A stretch of DNA of 53,596 nucleotides, taken from an uncultured Saprospiraceae bacterium (GTDB lineage Bacteria > Bacteroidota > Bacteroidia > Chitinophagales > Saprospiraceae). Position numbers and translations under genes: made by a program. Below the pieces are notes generated by a model, which was not told where the DNA came from, ran no database searches, and saw only the letters and a list, made by a program, of their open reading frames with translations. The stretch is from positions 1 through 53,596 of the forward strand of contig CAKZSH010000271.1 in NCBI GenBank assembly GCA_937918905.1, written 5' to 3'. Below are positions 7,989 to 16,700 of the stretch, piece by piece (the stretch's first letter is position 1; every line of letters starts with the position of its first letter).

Positions 7989-9176
7989 ATGAAAAGAAGG
8001 AATTTTTTAAAAGCATCAGCAATCGCATCAACCTCGGTCATGATACCTCAATTTTTAAAAGGAGTTACCCCAGGAACAGCGTTAAGTCGAAGTGGGAAAA
8101 ATTTGGTGGTCGTTCAGTTTTCAGGTGGCAACGATGGGTTGAATACGATCATTCCATATCAGAATGATTTGTATTATAAAAACCGTCCAACGCTTGGAAT
8201 CAAGGCAAATGAAGTTTTAAAAGTCAATCCAGAGTTAGGTTTTAATCCTGCGATGGCCAGCCTACAATCTATATATGACGAGGGTTTGATGACAATTATC
8301 AATAGTGTTGGTTATCCAAATCCTGACCGTTCGCATTTTCGATCTATGGATATTTGGCATACGGCAAGTGATAGCAATGAGTATTTGAGTTCAGGATGGT
8401 TGGGAAGATATTTGGATGGAAGTTGCGATGGTTGCCAAAGTCCACATCATGCTTTGGAGGTAGATGATACATTGAGTTTGTCCTTAAAAGGAAGAGAGCG
8501 AAGTGGATTTGCAATGAGTAATCCAAAACAATTAAAACGAATTTCTGATAATAAATTTTTAAAACACATTGCCCATCATCACGATCATGAACATGAAGAG
8601 AATGTGGAATATTTATACAAAACTTTATTGGATACTCAAGCCTCTGCAAATTATTTATATCAAAAATCAAAGGTGCATAAAACGAAAGTGAAGTATCCTA
8701 ATAATGGATTTGCAAAAGATCTAAAACAAATCGCAGAATTGATGACAGCGGATGCTGATATAAAAATTTATTATGTCAATCTAAGTGGATTTGATACTCA
8801 TGTGGGACAAAAAAATAAACAGGCTCGTCTGCTTAAAATTTATGCTGATGGGATGAGTGCTTTTGTAAAAGATTTGAAAAATAATGGTTTGTTGGATGAT
8901 ACTTTGATTATGACATTTTCTGAATTTGGGAGAAGGGTACAACAGAATGCAAGTAATGGAACCGATCATGGAACTGCCAATAATGTTTTTCTAATGGGAG
9001 GCAATTTGCAAAAGCAAGGTTTCTACAATGCTGCACCTGATCTGAAAAAATTAGATAAAGGAGACCTAATTTATCAAATGGATTTTCGAAGAATTTACGC
9101 CACCATTTTGGAGGATTGGTTGGATGCATCTCCTACTCAAATTTTAGGGAAGCAATTTCAGAAAATAATTATTTAG
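7989..9176 (+). CDS. DUF1501 family protein, Tat-type signal
   Basis: 395 residues. I chose the ATG at 7989 because it gives MKRRNFLKASA, a twin-arginine-like signal, whereas the longer frame from 7926 adds an unlikely leader. DUF1501 landmarks are VVVQFSGGNDGLNTIIPY, NPDRSHFRSMDIWHTA, YYVNLSGFDTHVGQ and MTFSEFGRRVQQNASNGTDHGTANNVFLMGG. These include the metal-ligand-like Asp/His residues that link DUF1501 to the alkaline-phosphatase/sulfatase-like fold. A His/Glu-rich insert (HHHDHEHEENVEY) may bind metal. It is probably exported and works with the upstream DUF1800 partner. The substrate is unknown. Confidence 0.87.
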   Translation: MKRRNFLKASAIASTSVMIPQFLKGVTPGTALSRSGKNLVVVQFSGGNDGLNTIIPYQNDLYYKNRPTLGIKANEVLKVNPELGFNPAMASLQSIYDEGLMTIINSVGYPNPDRSHFRSMDIWHTASDSNEYLSSGWLGRYLDGSCDGCQSPHHALEVDDTLSLSLKGRERSGFAMSNPKQLKRISDNKFLKHIAHHHDHEHEENVEYLYKTLLDTQASANYLYQKSKVHKTKVKYPNNGFAKDLKQIAELMTADADIKIYYVNLSGFDTHVGQKNKQARLLKIYADGMSAFVKDLKNNGLLDDTLIMTFSEFGRRVQQNASNGTDHGTANNVFLMGGNLQKQGFYNAAPDLKKLDKGDLIYQMDFRRIYATILEDWLDASPTQILGKQFQKIII

Positions 9177-9233
9177 GAGAAATAAAATCTACGAATGTAG
9201 TTAACTTATAAAAAATGTTATGCACGAATTAGG

Positions 9234-9266
9234 ATCGTCAACGAAGAGATTTGTTGGCGATTTTTT
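9234..9266. terminator. Bidirectional terminator
   Basis: Imperfect stem ATCGTCAACGAA/TTTGTTGGCGAT followed by TTTTTT, between the convergent DUF1501 and GH25 genes. Confidence 0.7.
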
Positions 9267-9966
9267 AATAAGCAGAGCTAATTGTTTTTGGGAAAAAACA
9301 AAGTGCTTCCAAGTCTTCTTCTGTTCCTTGGAAAACATTTAAATCAACATCACCTTTGATTCCTTCCAATTGTCCTTTGTTGCCATATTGCCAAAATAAC
9401 CATTCTTCATCATTAGTCAATAATGGTTGGAAATATTGATTGTATCGTGCAATCCAAACTGGATAATCTGAAAGTGAATCTGCAAGATGATTGTTATAAA
9501 ATTTTAGATTAGTGTAAATGATAGGTCTAATCTGATATTCAAATTCGATAATTTTTAACCATGTTTTTACTCGTTGTACCAATATTTCAGGTTCAACACC
9601 ATCCATGACTTCCACATCCAAAACTGGTGGCAAATCTCCTTTTTCCAATAAAACATTATCCATAAAATTTTGTGCTTGAGTCAGCACAGAAGTGGTCGGT
9701 CTAAAAAAATGATATGCTCCTCTTCGGATTCCTGCATCTTTCATTTCTTTCCAATTTTTACAAAAGAAATTATCAGAAATGGTTTCTCCTTCACTCGCTT
9801 TTACAAATGCAAATTTTACATCTTGTCCAGCTACTTTTTCCCAATCAATATCAGATTGATAACGAGAAACATCAATACCATGTATTTCGAAACCATCCAT
9901 ACGTTCCGTGATGGAATTACAGGATGTTAGGGTGAGTATTATTGATATGATTATGAGAAACTTCAT
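9265..9966 (-). CDS. GH25 family lysozyme (muramidase), lipoprotein
   Basis: 233 residues from the ATG at 9966, chosen because it gives a lipoprotein signal MKFLIIISIILTLTSC with the lipidated Cys at residue 16. The longer frame adds 18 unlikely residues. The GH25 core is clear: GIDVSRYQSDIDW, FAFVKASEGE, RRGAYHFFRP, the catalytic DxE in LPPVLDVEV, then PIIYTNLKFY and PVWIARYN. These enzymes cleave the beta-1,4 bond between MurNAc and GlcNAc. As a lipoprotein it could remodel the host cell wall or help lyse prey. Single gene, own promoter. Confidence 0.9.
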   Translation of the reverse strand: MKFLIIISIILTLTSCNSITERMDGFEIHGIDVSRYQSDIDWEKVAGQDVKFAFVKASEGETISDNFFCKNWKEMKDAGIRRGAYHFFRPTTSVLTQAQNFMDNVLLEKGDLPPVLDVEVMDGVEPEILVQRVKTWLKIIEFEYQIRPIIYTNLKFYNNHLADSLSDYPVWIARYNQYFQPLLTNDEEWLFWQYGNKGQLEGIKGDVDLNVFQGTEEDLEALCFFPKTISSAY

Positions 9967-10203
9967 TCTACCGCAAAATTCTTTTTTTGAGTTTGTAGTT
10001 AGTAAGAATGTTGTAAACAACTTCTTTTATAACACAATTTACAATATTTTGAATATAAATGTTTTGGATTTTTTTGGAAAATTTAAAATTAACGACATTT
10101 TATTTGGGGAAAGAGGGAGGAAGAGGTATTTTGGAATGATCAGATCAATATTGATAGGCAAATTTTATACCTCAAAAAAATGTAATATTTTTTCCAAAAA
10201 GAC

Positions 10204-10234
10204 TTGTAGAATATGCCGAAGAAGCATATCTTTG
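10204..10234 (+). promoter_or_regulatory. tRNA-Val promoter
   Basis: TTG at 10204-10206, a 20-nt spacer and TATCTTTG at 10227-10234 fit the Bacteroidota TTG-N19/20-TAnnTTTG promoter. The tRNA begins 42 nt downstream. Confidence 0.65.
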
Positions 10235-10275
10235 CACTCGCTTCTGAAAAGTCGAAGCATTTACTTATAATTTTA

Positions 10276-10350
10276 GGGCGATTAGCTCAGTTGGTTCAGA
10301 GCACCTCGCTTACACCGAGGGGGTCGGGAGTTCGAGTCTCTCATCGCCCA
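10276..10350 (+). tRNA. tRNA-Val (anticodon TAC)
   Basis: Acceptor stem GGGCGAT/ATCGCCC, D arm GCTC...GAGC, anticodon stem CCTCG/CGAGG with loop CTTACAC, T arm GGGAG-TTCGAGT-CTCTC, discriminator A. CCA is not encoded, unlike tRNA-Cys. The segment from the D-stem 3' side onward is duplicated at 10706-10768. Confidence 0.93.
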
Positions 10351-10367
10351 CACATACAGATTATTTT

Positions 10368-10408
10368 TAAATCCATGTACATTCATTTGTGCATGGATTT
10401 TTTTGTTT
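10368..10408 (+). terminator. Terminator after tRNA-Val
   Basis: Stem AAATCCATG/CATGGATTT with an 11-13-nt loop, then TTTTTGTTT. It is copied with the rest of the unit at 10778-10822. Confidence 0.75.
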
Positions 10409-10422
10409 AAACTAAGCCTACT

Positions 10423-10701
10423 ATGTATTACACCTATATTTTGCAAAGTGATTATGACTCAACATATTACATTGGTTATACTCCAACGCCATTAAAAAGA
10501 TTGAAAGAGCATAATTCCTCTGAATCTGGTTATACCTCAAGAAAACAACCATGGAAATTAGTTTATTTAGAAATCAATGAGGATAAAACAACCGCTATAA
10601 AAAGAGAGAAATATTTAAAGAAGCAAAAGAATAAACTTTGGTACAGTCGGCTCATAAAATCAGATTCAAATATTTTACAAGAGTTTTTGAAAAATAAATG
10701 A
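10423..10701 (+). CDS. GIY-YIG nuclease-domain protein
   Basis: 92 residues, nearly all of it one GIY-YIG domain. The motif halves are YYTYIL (residues 2-7) and YYIGYT (15-20), followed by RLKEHN, the YTSRKQPWKLVYLE block and IKREKYLKKQK. The size and pattern match the UPF0213/YhbQ-like stand-alone GIY-YIG proteins common in Bacteroidota. These may nick or cut structured DNA, but no member in this setting has a proven substrate. The start codon is 14 nt beyond the tRNA-Val terminator. The gene forms a unit with the tRNA 3' half and terminator that has been duplicated in tandem. Confidence 0.85.
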   Translation: MYYTYILQSDYDSTYYIGYTPTPLKRLKEHNSSESGYTSRKQPWKLVYLEINEDKTTAIKREKYLKKQKNKLWYSRLIKSDSNILQEFLKNK

Positions 10702-10705
10702 GCAT

Positions 10706-10768
10706 AAGAGCATCTAGCTTACACCGAGGGGGTCGGGAGTTCCCCCGAAACTTCGGGGTCATCGCCCA
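10706..10768 (+). pseudogene. tRNA-Val 3' fragment (non-functional)
   Basis: Begins within the D stem (GAGCATCT) and keeps the anticodon region CTTACACC and the end ATCGCCCA. The 5' acceptor strand is missing and the T arm is overwritten by a GC-rich hairpin. It cannot fold as a tRNA. Confidence 0.85.
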
Positions 10769-10945
10769 CACATACAGATTATTTTTAAATCCATGTACAT
10801 TCATTTGTGCATGGATTTTTTGTTTAAACCAAGCCTACTATGTATTACACCTACATTTTGCAAAGTGATTATGACTCAACATATTACATTGGTTATACTC
10901 CAACGCCATTAAAAAGATTGAAAGAATATAATTCCTCTGAATCTG
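10706..10945 (+). repeat. Tandem partial duplication of the tRNA-Val / terminator / GIY-YIG unit
   Basis: Direct repeat of about 10302-10528. It contains the tRNA-Val 3' half, the terminator and the first ~105 nt of the GIY-YIG gene, with only a few substitutions. The tRNA T loop is replaced by a CCCCCGAAACTTCGGGG palindrome. The copy stops abruptly within the gene, after the codons for SSES. Confidence 0.9.
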
Positions 10946-10962
10946 TCATTTCCCTTCCTTGA
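10840..10962 (+). pseudogene. Truncated GIY-YIG gene copy
   Basis: Encodes the first 35 residues of the upstream GIY-YIG protein with one replacement (His to Tyr in RLKEYN), then five unrelated residues and a stop. Both GIY-YIG motif halves remain but the rest of the fold is lost, so it is almost certainly inactive. Confidence 0.85.
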
Positions 10963-11119
10963 ACTTTAATATGGTTTTTCATGTTTTTATTTTTAAATAT
11001 TAAAACTATAAAGCAACAATCAGTTCCTTGAATGTGACTTTATTTTATTATCCGCAACTGGCAAGAATTTTTCTATGAAAACTAAGACAACATCTCCTAT
11101 CGTTAAACTCGTTTAATAT

Positions 11120-11135
11120 TTGCGAATATTCGCAA
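11120..11135. promoter_or_regulatory. Palindromic operator-like site 1 upstream of acyl-CoA dehydrogenase
   Basis: TTGCGAATATTCGCAA is a perfect 16-nt palindrome 110 nt before the start codon. Its 12-nt core is repeated exactly at 11186-11197. Confidence 0.65.
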
Positions 11136-11185
11136 GTAGATTGTAATATGACCTTTCATGTCTAACTAAAATAATCTATATTTAG

Positions 11186-11197
11186 GCGAATATTCGC
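11186..11197. promoter_or_regulatory. Palindromic operator-like site 2 upstream of acyl-CoA dehydrogenase
   Basis: GCGAATATTCGC, identical to the core of site 1 and 64 bp (about six helical turns) from it. The same-face spacing would suit cooperative or looping binding of a dimeric regulator. It is 48 nt before the start codon, close to a possible -7 element (TATAATTTG). Confidence 0.65.
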
Positions 11198-11245
11198 TAT
11201 AATTTGTGATACAATAACTTATTTAGAATAAAAATCATCTATATT

Positions 11246-13045
11246 ATGACTCAAAATCCCGGTAATTTTATCGAACAAGATATCCTTAAAGGTGGAGAAT
11301 TCTTGATTAAAGATTCTCATGCAGCAGGAACTTTTATCCCTGAAGAACTGAATGAGGAGCAAGAAATGGTGCGCCAAATGTGTAAAGATTATGTAGACAA
11401 TGAAGTAGAAGGAAAAGGACATAAAATGGAACATCAAAAAACGCTTTTAGAAAAAGCGGGCGAACTTGGACTTTTAGGTTCACATATTCCTGAGGAATAC
11501 GAAGGTATGCCTATGGACACCCACACCAACACCGTTATCCTCGAAGAGATGGGAAGATCAGGTGGAGGATTTACAACTACCTATGCAGCTCATACTGGAA
11601 TTGGAACTTTACCTATTTTATATTTTGGAACGGAGGAGCAAAAGAAAAAATATTTACCTGGTTTATCTACTGGTAAATTGACTGCTTCTTATTGCTTGAC
11701 AGAACCTAGTTCGGGATCAGATGCTTTGGCTGCAAAAACTAAGGCGATATTGAATGAAGCAGGAACTCATTATATTTTGAATGGCCAAAAAATGTGGATT
11801 TCTAATGCAGGTTTTGCGGATGTATTTATTGTATTTGCGCAAGTGGATGGTGATAAGTTTACAGGATTTATTATTGAAAAAGGAGCAGAAGGAATGTCGC
11901 TAGGTGCAGAGGAAGAAAAGATGGGAATCAAAGGATCTTCAACTCGACAGGTCTTTTTGGAAAATGTAAAAGTGCCTAAAGAAAATCTTTTAGGAGAAAT
12001 AGGAAAAGGGCATTTGATTGCTTTTAATATCTTAAATGTAGGTCGTTTCAAACTAGGTGCGATGTGCTTAGGAGGAAACAAAAAAGCAATTCAAGGTTCT
12101 GTAAAATATGCTAACGAAAGAATTCAATTCAAAACTCCAATCTCTACTTTTGGAGCAATCCAATATAAATTAGCAGAGCAAGCGATTCGGAATTTCGCTT
12201 TGGAATCTTCAGTTTACCGAGTGTCAGAATTGATGCATACTAAAAAGACACAACTATTAAATGGTGGTGCAACTTATGTAGATGCATTGTTAGAATCTGC
12301 TGAAGAATATTCTATCGAATGTGCCATCATGAAAGTATATGGTTCTGAAACTACTGATTATGTAGTTGATGAATATGTTCAAATTTTAGGAGGAAATGGT
12401 TTCTCTGAAGAATTTCCTGCAGCATCAGCTTACCGTGATGCACGGATCAGTAGAATCTATGAAGGGACAAATGAAATCAACAGAATGTTGATGGTCAATA
12501 TGTTGTTGAAAAGTGCAATGAAAGGAAAGTTAGATATTGTTGGACCTGCTTGGGCGGTTCAAAAAGAATTGGCTTCGATGCCTTCAATGGAAGCACTTGA
12601 AGGTGCTTACGCTGAAGAGAAAAAAGCAATCAAAGATTTCAAAAAAATCATTTTGATGGTAGCAGGTGCTGCTGCTAAAATGCAAATGGATGGTAAAATT
12701 GATTTAAGAAGCGAGCAAGAGATTTTGATGAATGTAGCTGATATGATGATTGATACTTTTAATGCAGAGTCATTGTTATTAAGAGTTGAAAAATTATCAG
12801 GCGTTGAAAGTAAAAACCAATCGCAAGATGTTTATGAAGCGATTCTTAAAACTTTCATCACAGACGCTACCGCTAAAATGCATAAAAACGCTACAGATGC
12901 TTTGACTGGTTTTGCAGAAGGAGACATGCTCAAAACGATGTTATTAGGATTAAAACGTTTTACAAAATATACTCCAACCAATGTAAAAGCTGCTCGACGA
13001 TTAGTGGCTTCGAAATTGATTGAAGCGAACGACTACAGTCTATAA
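11246..13045 (+). CDS. Acyl-CoA dehydrogenase with C-terminal extension
   Basis: 599 residues. The first ~430 form the FAD-dependent acyl-CoA dehydrogenase core: LTEPSSGSDA and KMWISNAGFAD (FAD and substrate contacts), RIQF, and QILGGNGFSEE. The catalytic base is Glu406 in RIYEGTNEINR. The last ~170 residues are a helical extension like that of the very-long-chain/ACAD9-type enzymes, so the protein is probably a dimer that oxidises long-chain acyl-CoA in beta-oxidation. It is monocistronic with its own terminator. Two identical palindromes in the leader suggest control by a dimeric repressor, perhaps responding to acyl-CoA. That is inference. Confidence 0.9.
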   Translation: MTQNPGNFIEQDILKGGEFLIKDSHAAGTFIPEELNEEQEMVRQMCKDYVDNEVEGKGHKMEHQKTLLEKAGELGLLGSHIPEEYEGMPMDTHTNTVILEEMGRSGGGFTTTYAAHTGIGTLPILYFGTEEQKKKYLPGLSTGKLTASYCLTEPSSGSDALAAKTKAILNEAGTHYILNGQKMWISNAGFADVFIVFAQVDGDKFTGFIIEKGAEGMSLGAEEEKMGIKGSSTRQVFLENVKVPKENLLGEIGKGHLIAFNILNVGRFKLGAMCLGGNKKAIQGSVKYANERIQFKTPISTFGAIQYKLAEQAIRNFALESSVYRVSELMHTKKTQLLNGGATYVDALLESAEEYSIECAIMKVYGSETTDYVVDEYVQILGGNGFSEEFPAASAYRDARISRIYEGTNEINRMLMVNMLLKSAMKGKLDIVGPAWAVQKELASMPSMEALEGAYAEEKKAIKDFKKIILMVAGAAAKMQMDGKIDLRSEQEILMNVADMMIDTFNAESLLLRVEKLSGVESKNQSQDVYEAILKTFITDATAKMHKNATDALTGFAEGDMLKTMLLGLKRFTKYTPTNVKAARRLVASKLIEANDYSL

Positions 13046-13067
13046 GATTTTTAAATAAATCTTTTTT

Positions 13068-13098
13068 GAAAGCCCTTTGTATTTGCAAAGGGCTTTTT
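13068..13098 (+). terminator. Terminator of the acyl-CoA dehydrogenase gene
   Basis: Perfect stem AAAGCCCTTTG/CAAAGGGCTTT with a 6-nt loop and a run of T. Confidence 0.9.
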
Positions 13099-13103
13099 TT
13101 AAT

Positions 13104-13146
13104 AAAAAAAATCCAAGTTGGTTTTATTCAACTTGGATTTTTTATT
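13104..13146 (-). terminator. Terminator for the small-protein operon on the minus strand
   Basis: Stem AAAATCCAAGTTG/CAACTTGGATTTT with A/T tracts on both sides, 16 nt beyond the stop codon of the gene at 13162. Confidence 0.85.
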
Positions 13147-13161
13147 GGAAGCGTTTAATTA

Positions 13162-13452
13162 CTATCCTAGTTCAAAACGAATATTCATTTTGGAAAGTAG
13201 GGTTTTTAAAAGTTCTCGTTCCTCACAGGAGGAAGGGTAGACTTTGATTTCGGGTTCATTAGTTGCGTCCTCTACTCTTTTTCCTAAGTCAAAAACCGAA
13301 TTTTTAAAAGCTTTTAAGTGTTCTTGTTGAGCAACTTTACCTTTACTTAAAATACTTTCTTCCATAGCTTTGAATAAAGCTTCTTCTTCATTTTTATCTG
13401 AAATTTTCAAAAATTTATTTTTCCATAATTCAATTTCTTCCTTGGCTGTCAT
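13162..13452 (-). CDS. Small acidic protein, DUF2683-like
   Basis: 96 residues, mostly helical and charged. The C-terminal part (IKVYPSSCEERELLKTLLSKMNIRFE) resembles the short domain seen in small Bacteroidota proteins annotated as DUF2683, often paired with a second small gene as in toxin-antitoxin loci. The gene upstream on the same strand (13475-13651) encodes another small charged protein 22 nt away, so they form an operon. No catalytic residues are visible. Function unknown. Confidence 0.6.
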   Translation of the reverse strand: MTAKEEIELWKNKFLKISDKNEEEALFKAMEESILSKGKVAQQEHLKAFKNSVFDLGKRVEDATNEPEIKVYPSSCEERELLKTLLSKMNIRFELG

Positions 13453-13474
13453 AATATTGAGTTTAAAATTTTAA

Positions 13475-13651
13475 TTAATCTTCTGCTAAACGTTTCTTTA
13501 TTTTAACCATTTCATCCAAGATATCATTTATATGATTTTGATATGCTTGTTCACTATCCCAAAGTTTATCTTTTAGTTTAGCATGAAGTTCTAGCGTTTT
13601 AGTAAGATAATTGTATTCTTGCAAAAGTTTTTGTTTTTCGTTTTCGTCCAT
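13475..13651 (-). CDS. Small coiled-coil protein
   Basis: 58 residues starting MDENEKQKLLQEYNYL and ending KIKKRLAED. It is almost entirely charged and helical with heptad-like Leu spacing, suggesting a short coiled coil. It lies 22 nt upstream of the 96-residue protein and ends where that gene's leader begins. The open frame, ATG start and operon position support it being real. I do not recognise the family. Confidence 0.5.
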   Translation of the reverse strand: MDENEKQKLLQEYNYLTKTLELHAKLKDKLWDSEQAYQNHINDILDEMVKIKKRLAED

Positions 13652-13719
13652 AGTAAGCGTTTTTATAAATTTAGCTCTATTTTACCAAAAAGTAAAATTT
13701 AATTTATTCATATAATTCT

Positions 13720-16700
13720 TTACTCCAACTTCATCAAATCCTTCAATTCTGAATCCGACATTTCCCCAATCCATTTTTCTCCAGTCGAAACTGTTAAGTT
13801 GGCTAACTCTTTTTTAGCAATCAACATTTTATTGATTTTTTCTTCAAAAGTGGCTTGAGTAATAAAACGATGTACCATCACATTTTTTTGTTGACCAATT
13901 CGATAGGCACGATCAGTTGCTTGGGCTTCTACGGCAGGGTTCCACCAAAGGTCATAATGAATGACATTATTTGCAGCCGTTAAATTCAAACCTGTTCCAC
14001 CTGCTTTCAATGATAAAATTAAAACCCTTGTAGTTCTATTGTTTTGAAAATCTTCGACCATCTCATCCCGTTTTTTTCGACTGACTCCTCCATGTAAAAA
14101 TGAAATTTCTAAATCAAATTCTTTTTCCAACATTTCTACCAACATTTTTCCCATTGCTTGATATTGAGTAAAAATTAAAGTCTTTTCACCATTGTCTAAA
14201 ATTTGTTGCATGAGGTCAAAAAGCAGTTGACTTTTACCCGAAAGAGCAGGGTCTGTTTTTCCTTTTTTTAGAAATTGTTTAGGATGATTACAGACTTGTT
14301 TTAGGGCAGTAATTAATTTGAGTACCATTCCTTTTCTAGTGATGCCTTCAGCTGCTTCAATTGTTTTCATGGTCGTATCAAGTACGTTTTGATAGATAGC
14401 AGCTTGTTGTGGAGTCAATTTACAATACTGATCTTTTTCAATTTTATCAGGCAAATCTTGAATGATAGATTTATCTGATTTTAATCTTCGAAGAATAAAT
14501 GGTTCGGTTATTTTTTTAAAATTGTCTAGCTTTTTTTGATCTCGTTCTACCTCGATAGGTTTTGCAAAATCCTTTTTAAAATTTGTTAATGAGTTTAAAT
14601 ATCCTTTATTGGTAAAATCAAAAATGCTCCAATATTCGCTCAGTCTATTTTCTACTGGCGTTCCACTCATTGCTATTTTTACAGGAGCTTTTATTTTTTT
14701 GATGGCTTTAGTTTGAGCGGTTGAAGGGTTTTTAATATTTTGAGCTTCGTCGATAGCGATGACGACCCATTTTTGTTTTTGCAACTTAGCCGTTTCTGAA
14801 CGAGCAACTCCGTAGGTCGTTAACAATACATCTGCATCTTTGAGTGGTTCGAGTTTCCGACCGGAGCCATGATACATGTGGGCATTTAAGTCAGGTGCAA
14901 ATTTTCGAATTTCTTTGTCCCAATTGGTCAACAAAGTTGTGGGCACAATGACGAGTGCCTTTTGTTTTTTAAGTTCGCCATCTTCTTTAAGTTTGAGCAG
15001 GGTGGTGATAACTTGAATTGTTTTTCCCAAACCCATATCATCAGCAATGATACTTCCAAAACCTAATCTTGAATTTTTATACATCCATTCGTAGCCTCGC
15101 AATTGGTAGGGACGAAGTGTCGCTTTTAATCCTTTGGGTACCTCTACGCTTTCTCCTTTTAAAAGCGAATTCATTAAAGTTTTTGCCTTTTTGCCTAAAG
15201 TGATTTTTGCACCATCGTACTCTTCCGTAAGTGCAATTTGTAACATTTTATTTCCATCAAGGTCAGGTGGGTTTTTTAATTTTTCAATCAACGTTTTTAT
15301 TTCATCTTCATCGAAGAAAATGTATTCATCATTGATTTTTACGATACCTGAATATTGGTCAATCATTTTTAAAAACGCTTGCTGGTTGACCATTTGATTT
15401 CCCATTGCTACCTTCCAATTAAAACTTAGCATGGAATCCAAATTAAGGATTGATTGATTGGAAACTACCCCACTTTCATCTTCTGTAGTTTCGACTGACA
15501 TCGAAATTTTAGGACGCATTAATTTTCGTAATGCTTTTGGTAATAAAACTTTGATTCCAAATAATCGAATCGTAGGAAGAATTTTAAACAATATATCTAC
15601 AAAATCATTTGAATCGAAAAATAATTTTTCTTTTCCTTTTGAGGATAATAAAAAATTGATTTGAGGAAAATAATCTCCAAGCATTGCCAAGTTTCGAAGT
15701 ACATCTAAACGAATTGAACTAAACTGATTTTCTTTCAATAATGCCTCAAGTTCGATAGGACTATCCATTGGTTTGGATTTATCTTCTACCACTACTTTTA
15801 CTTCGAAAGTACCTTCCTCCTCTTGGTCATCAATGATAAGCAATGGCGCAAATTCTTTTTCAGAAATAAAAAATTTATTCAACCATAACTGAATGGCACT
15901 TGGGAATTCTTTATTTTCAAAATCAACAAAACGTTCTATTGAACCATTAAAAAATAAATTAACCACAGGGTCAACGGTATATTTATAATCCAACCCATGG
16001 TAAGTATGAACAAAATAATTCAAGAAAAAAGAAACCAATGCCATGTAGTTATCTTGAGGAATCGGTTCTAAAACATCACTTCCTTTTTGATAAAATATTA
16101 AATCTTTTGGGGTTAAAGATTCGACTTTGTCGAATACCGTTTTGACGGATTCATTTAAGTTGGCAGCAATCCATCGAACCTTAAATCGCTTTGCTCCCAC
16201 TCGTAGCAATTGTGGATGATAGGCACTTTGTTGCGTTATTTTTTTTGCAAAAAGAAAAGTCAAAAAGAGTCCTCGCAACGAAGGCGAGAATTGAGTGAGT
16301 TTGCTAAGCGGTAATTCTTCCAACCACTCCATCAGCTTTTCTTTTTTATCAAAAGTCAAAACAGATTTTCCTTTACTATCCCGTAAGTTGATTGTTTTAA
16401 AATCCATTTCAGGATCTAACAGAATTTCTATTTCTTCTACAGCATCCATTTCTTTGGCGGAATCTTCATCGGATGTTATTTTTTTTACCTTCGAAATAGA
16501 CCTCGTTATTTTTTGATAAACTTTTGCAAGAACCTTTTTAAAATTTCCAGAATTATAAAATACAGGTTGCTCTCCTAAAATAGTTAGGAGCGCATCTTGA
16601 GTATCTGGAATGATAGAAAAATCTAAATTTTCATACGCTTCATGATCCCATTCTTTTTTTACTTTTTCAAATGAAAATGGTTGATGCAAATCATCGATTG

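Noticed and set aside
10213-10410. Open frame over tRNA-Val giving a plausible-looking protein
   Set aside because: It is a translation of the tRNA (ending GVRVSHRPHI), a well-known false ORF.
10423-10962. Insertion sequence
   Set aside because: No transposase, no terminal inverted repeats or target-site duplications; it is a tandem duplication of a tRNA/GIY-YIG unit.
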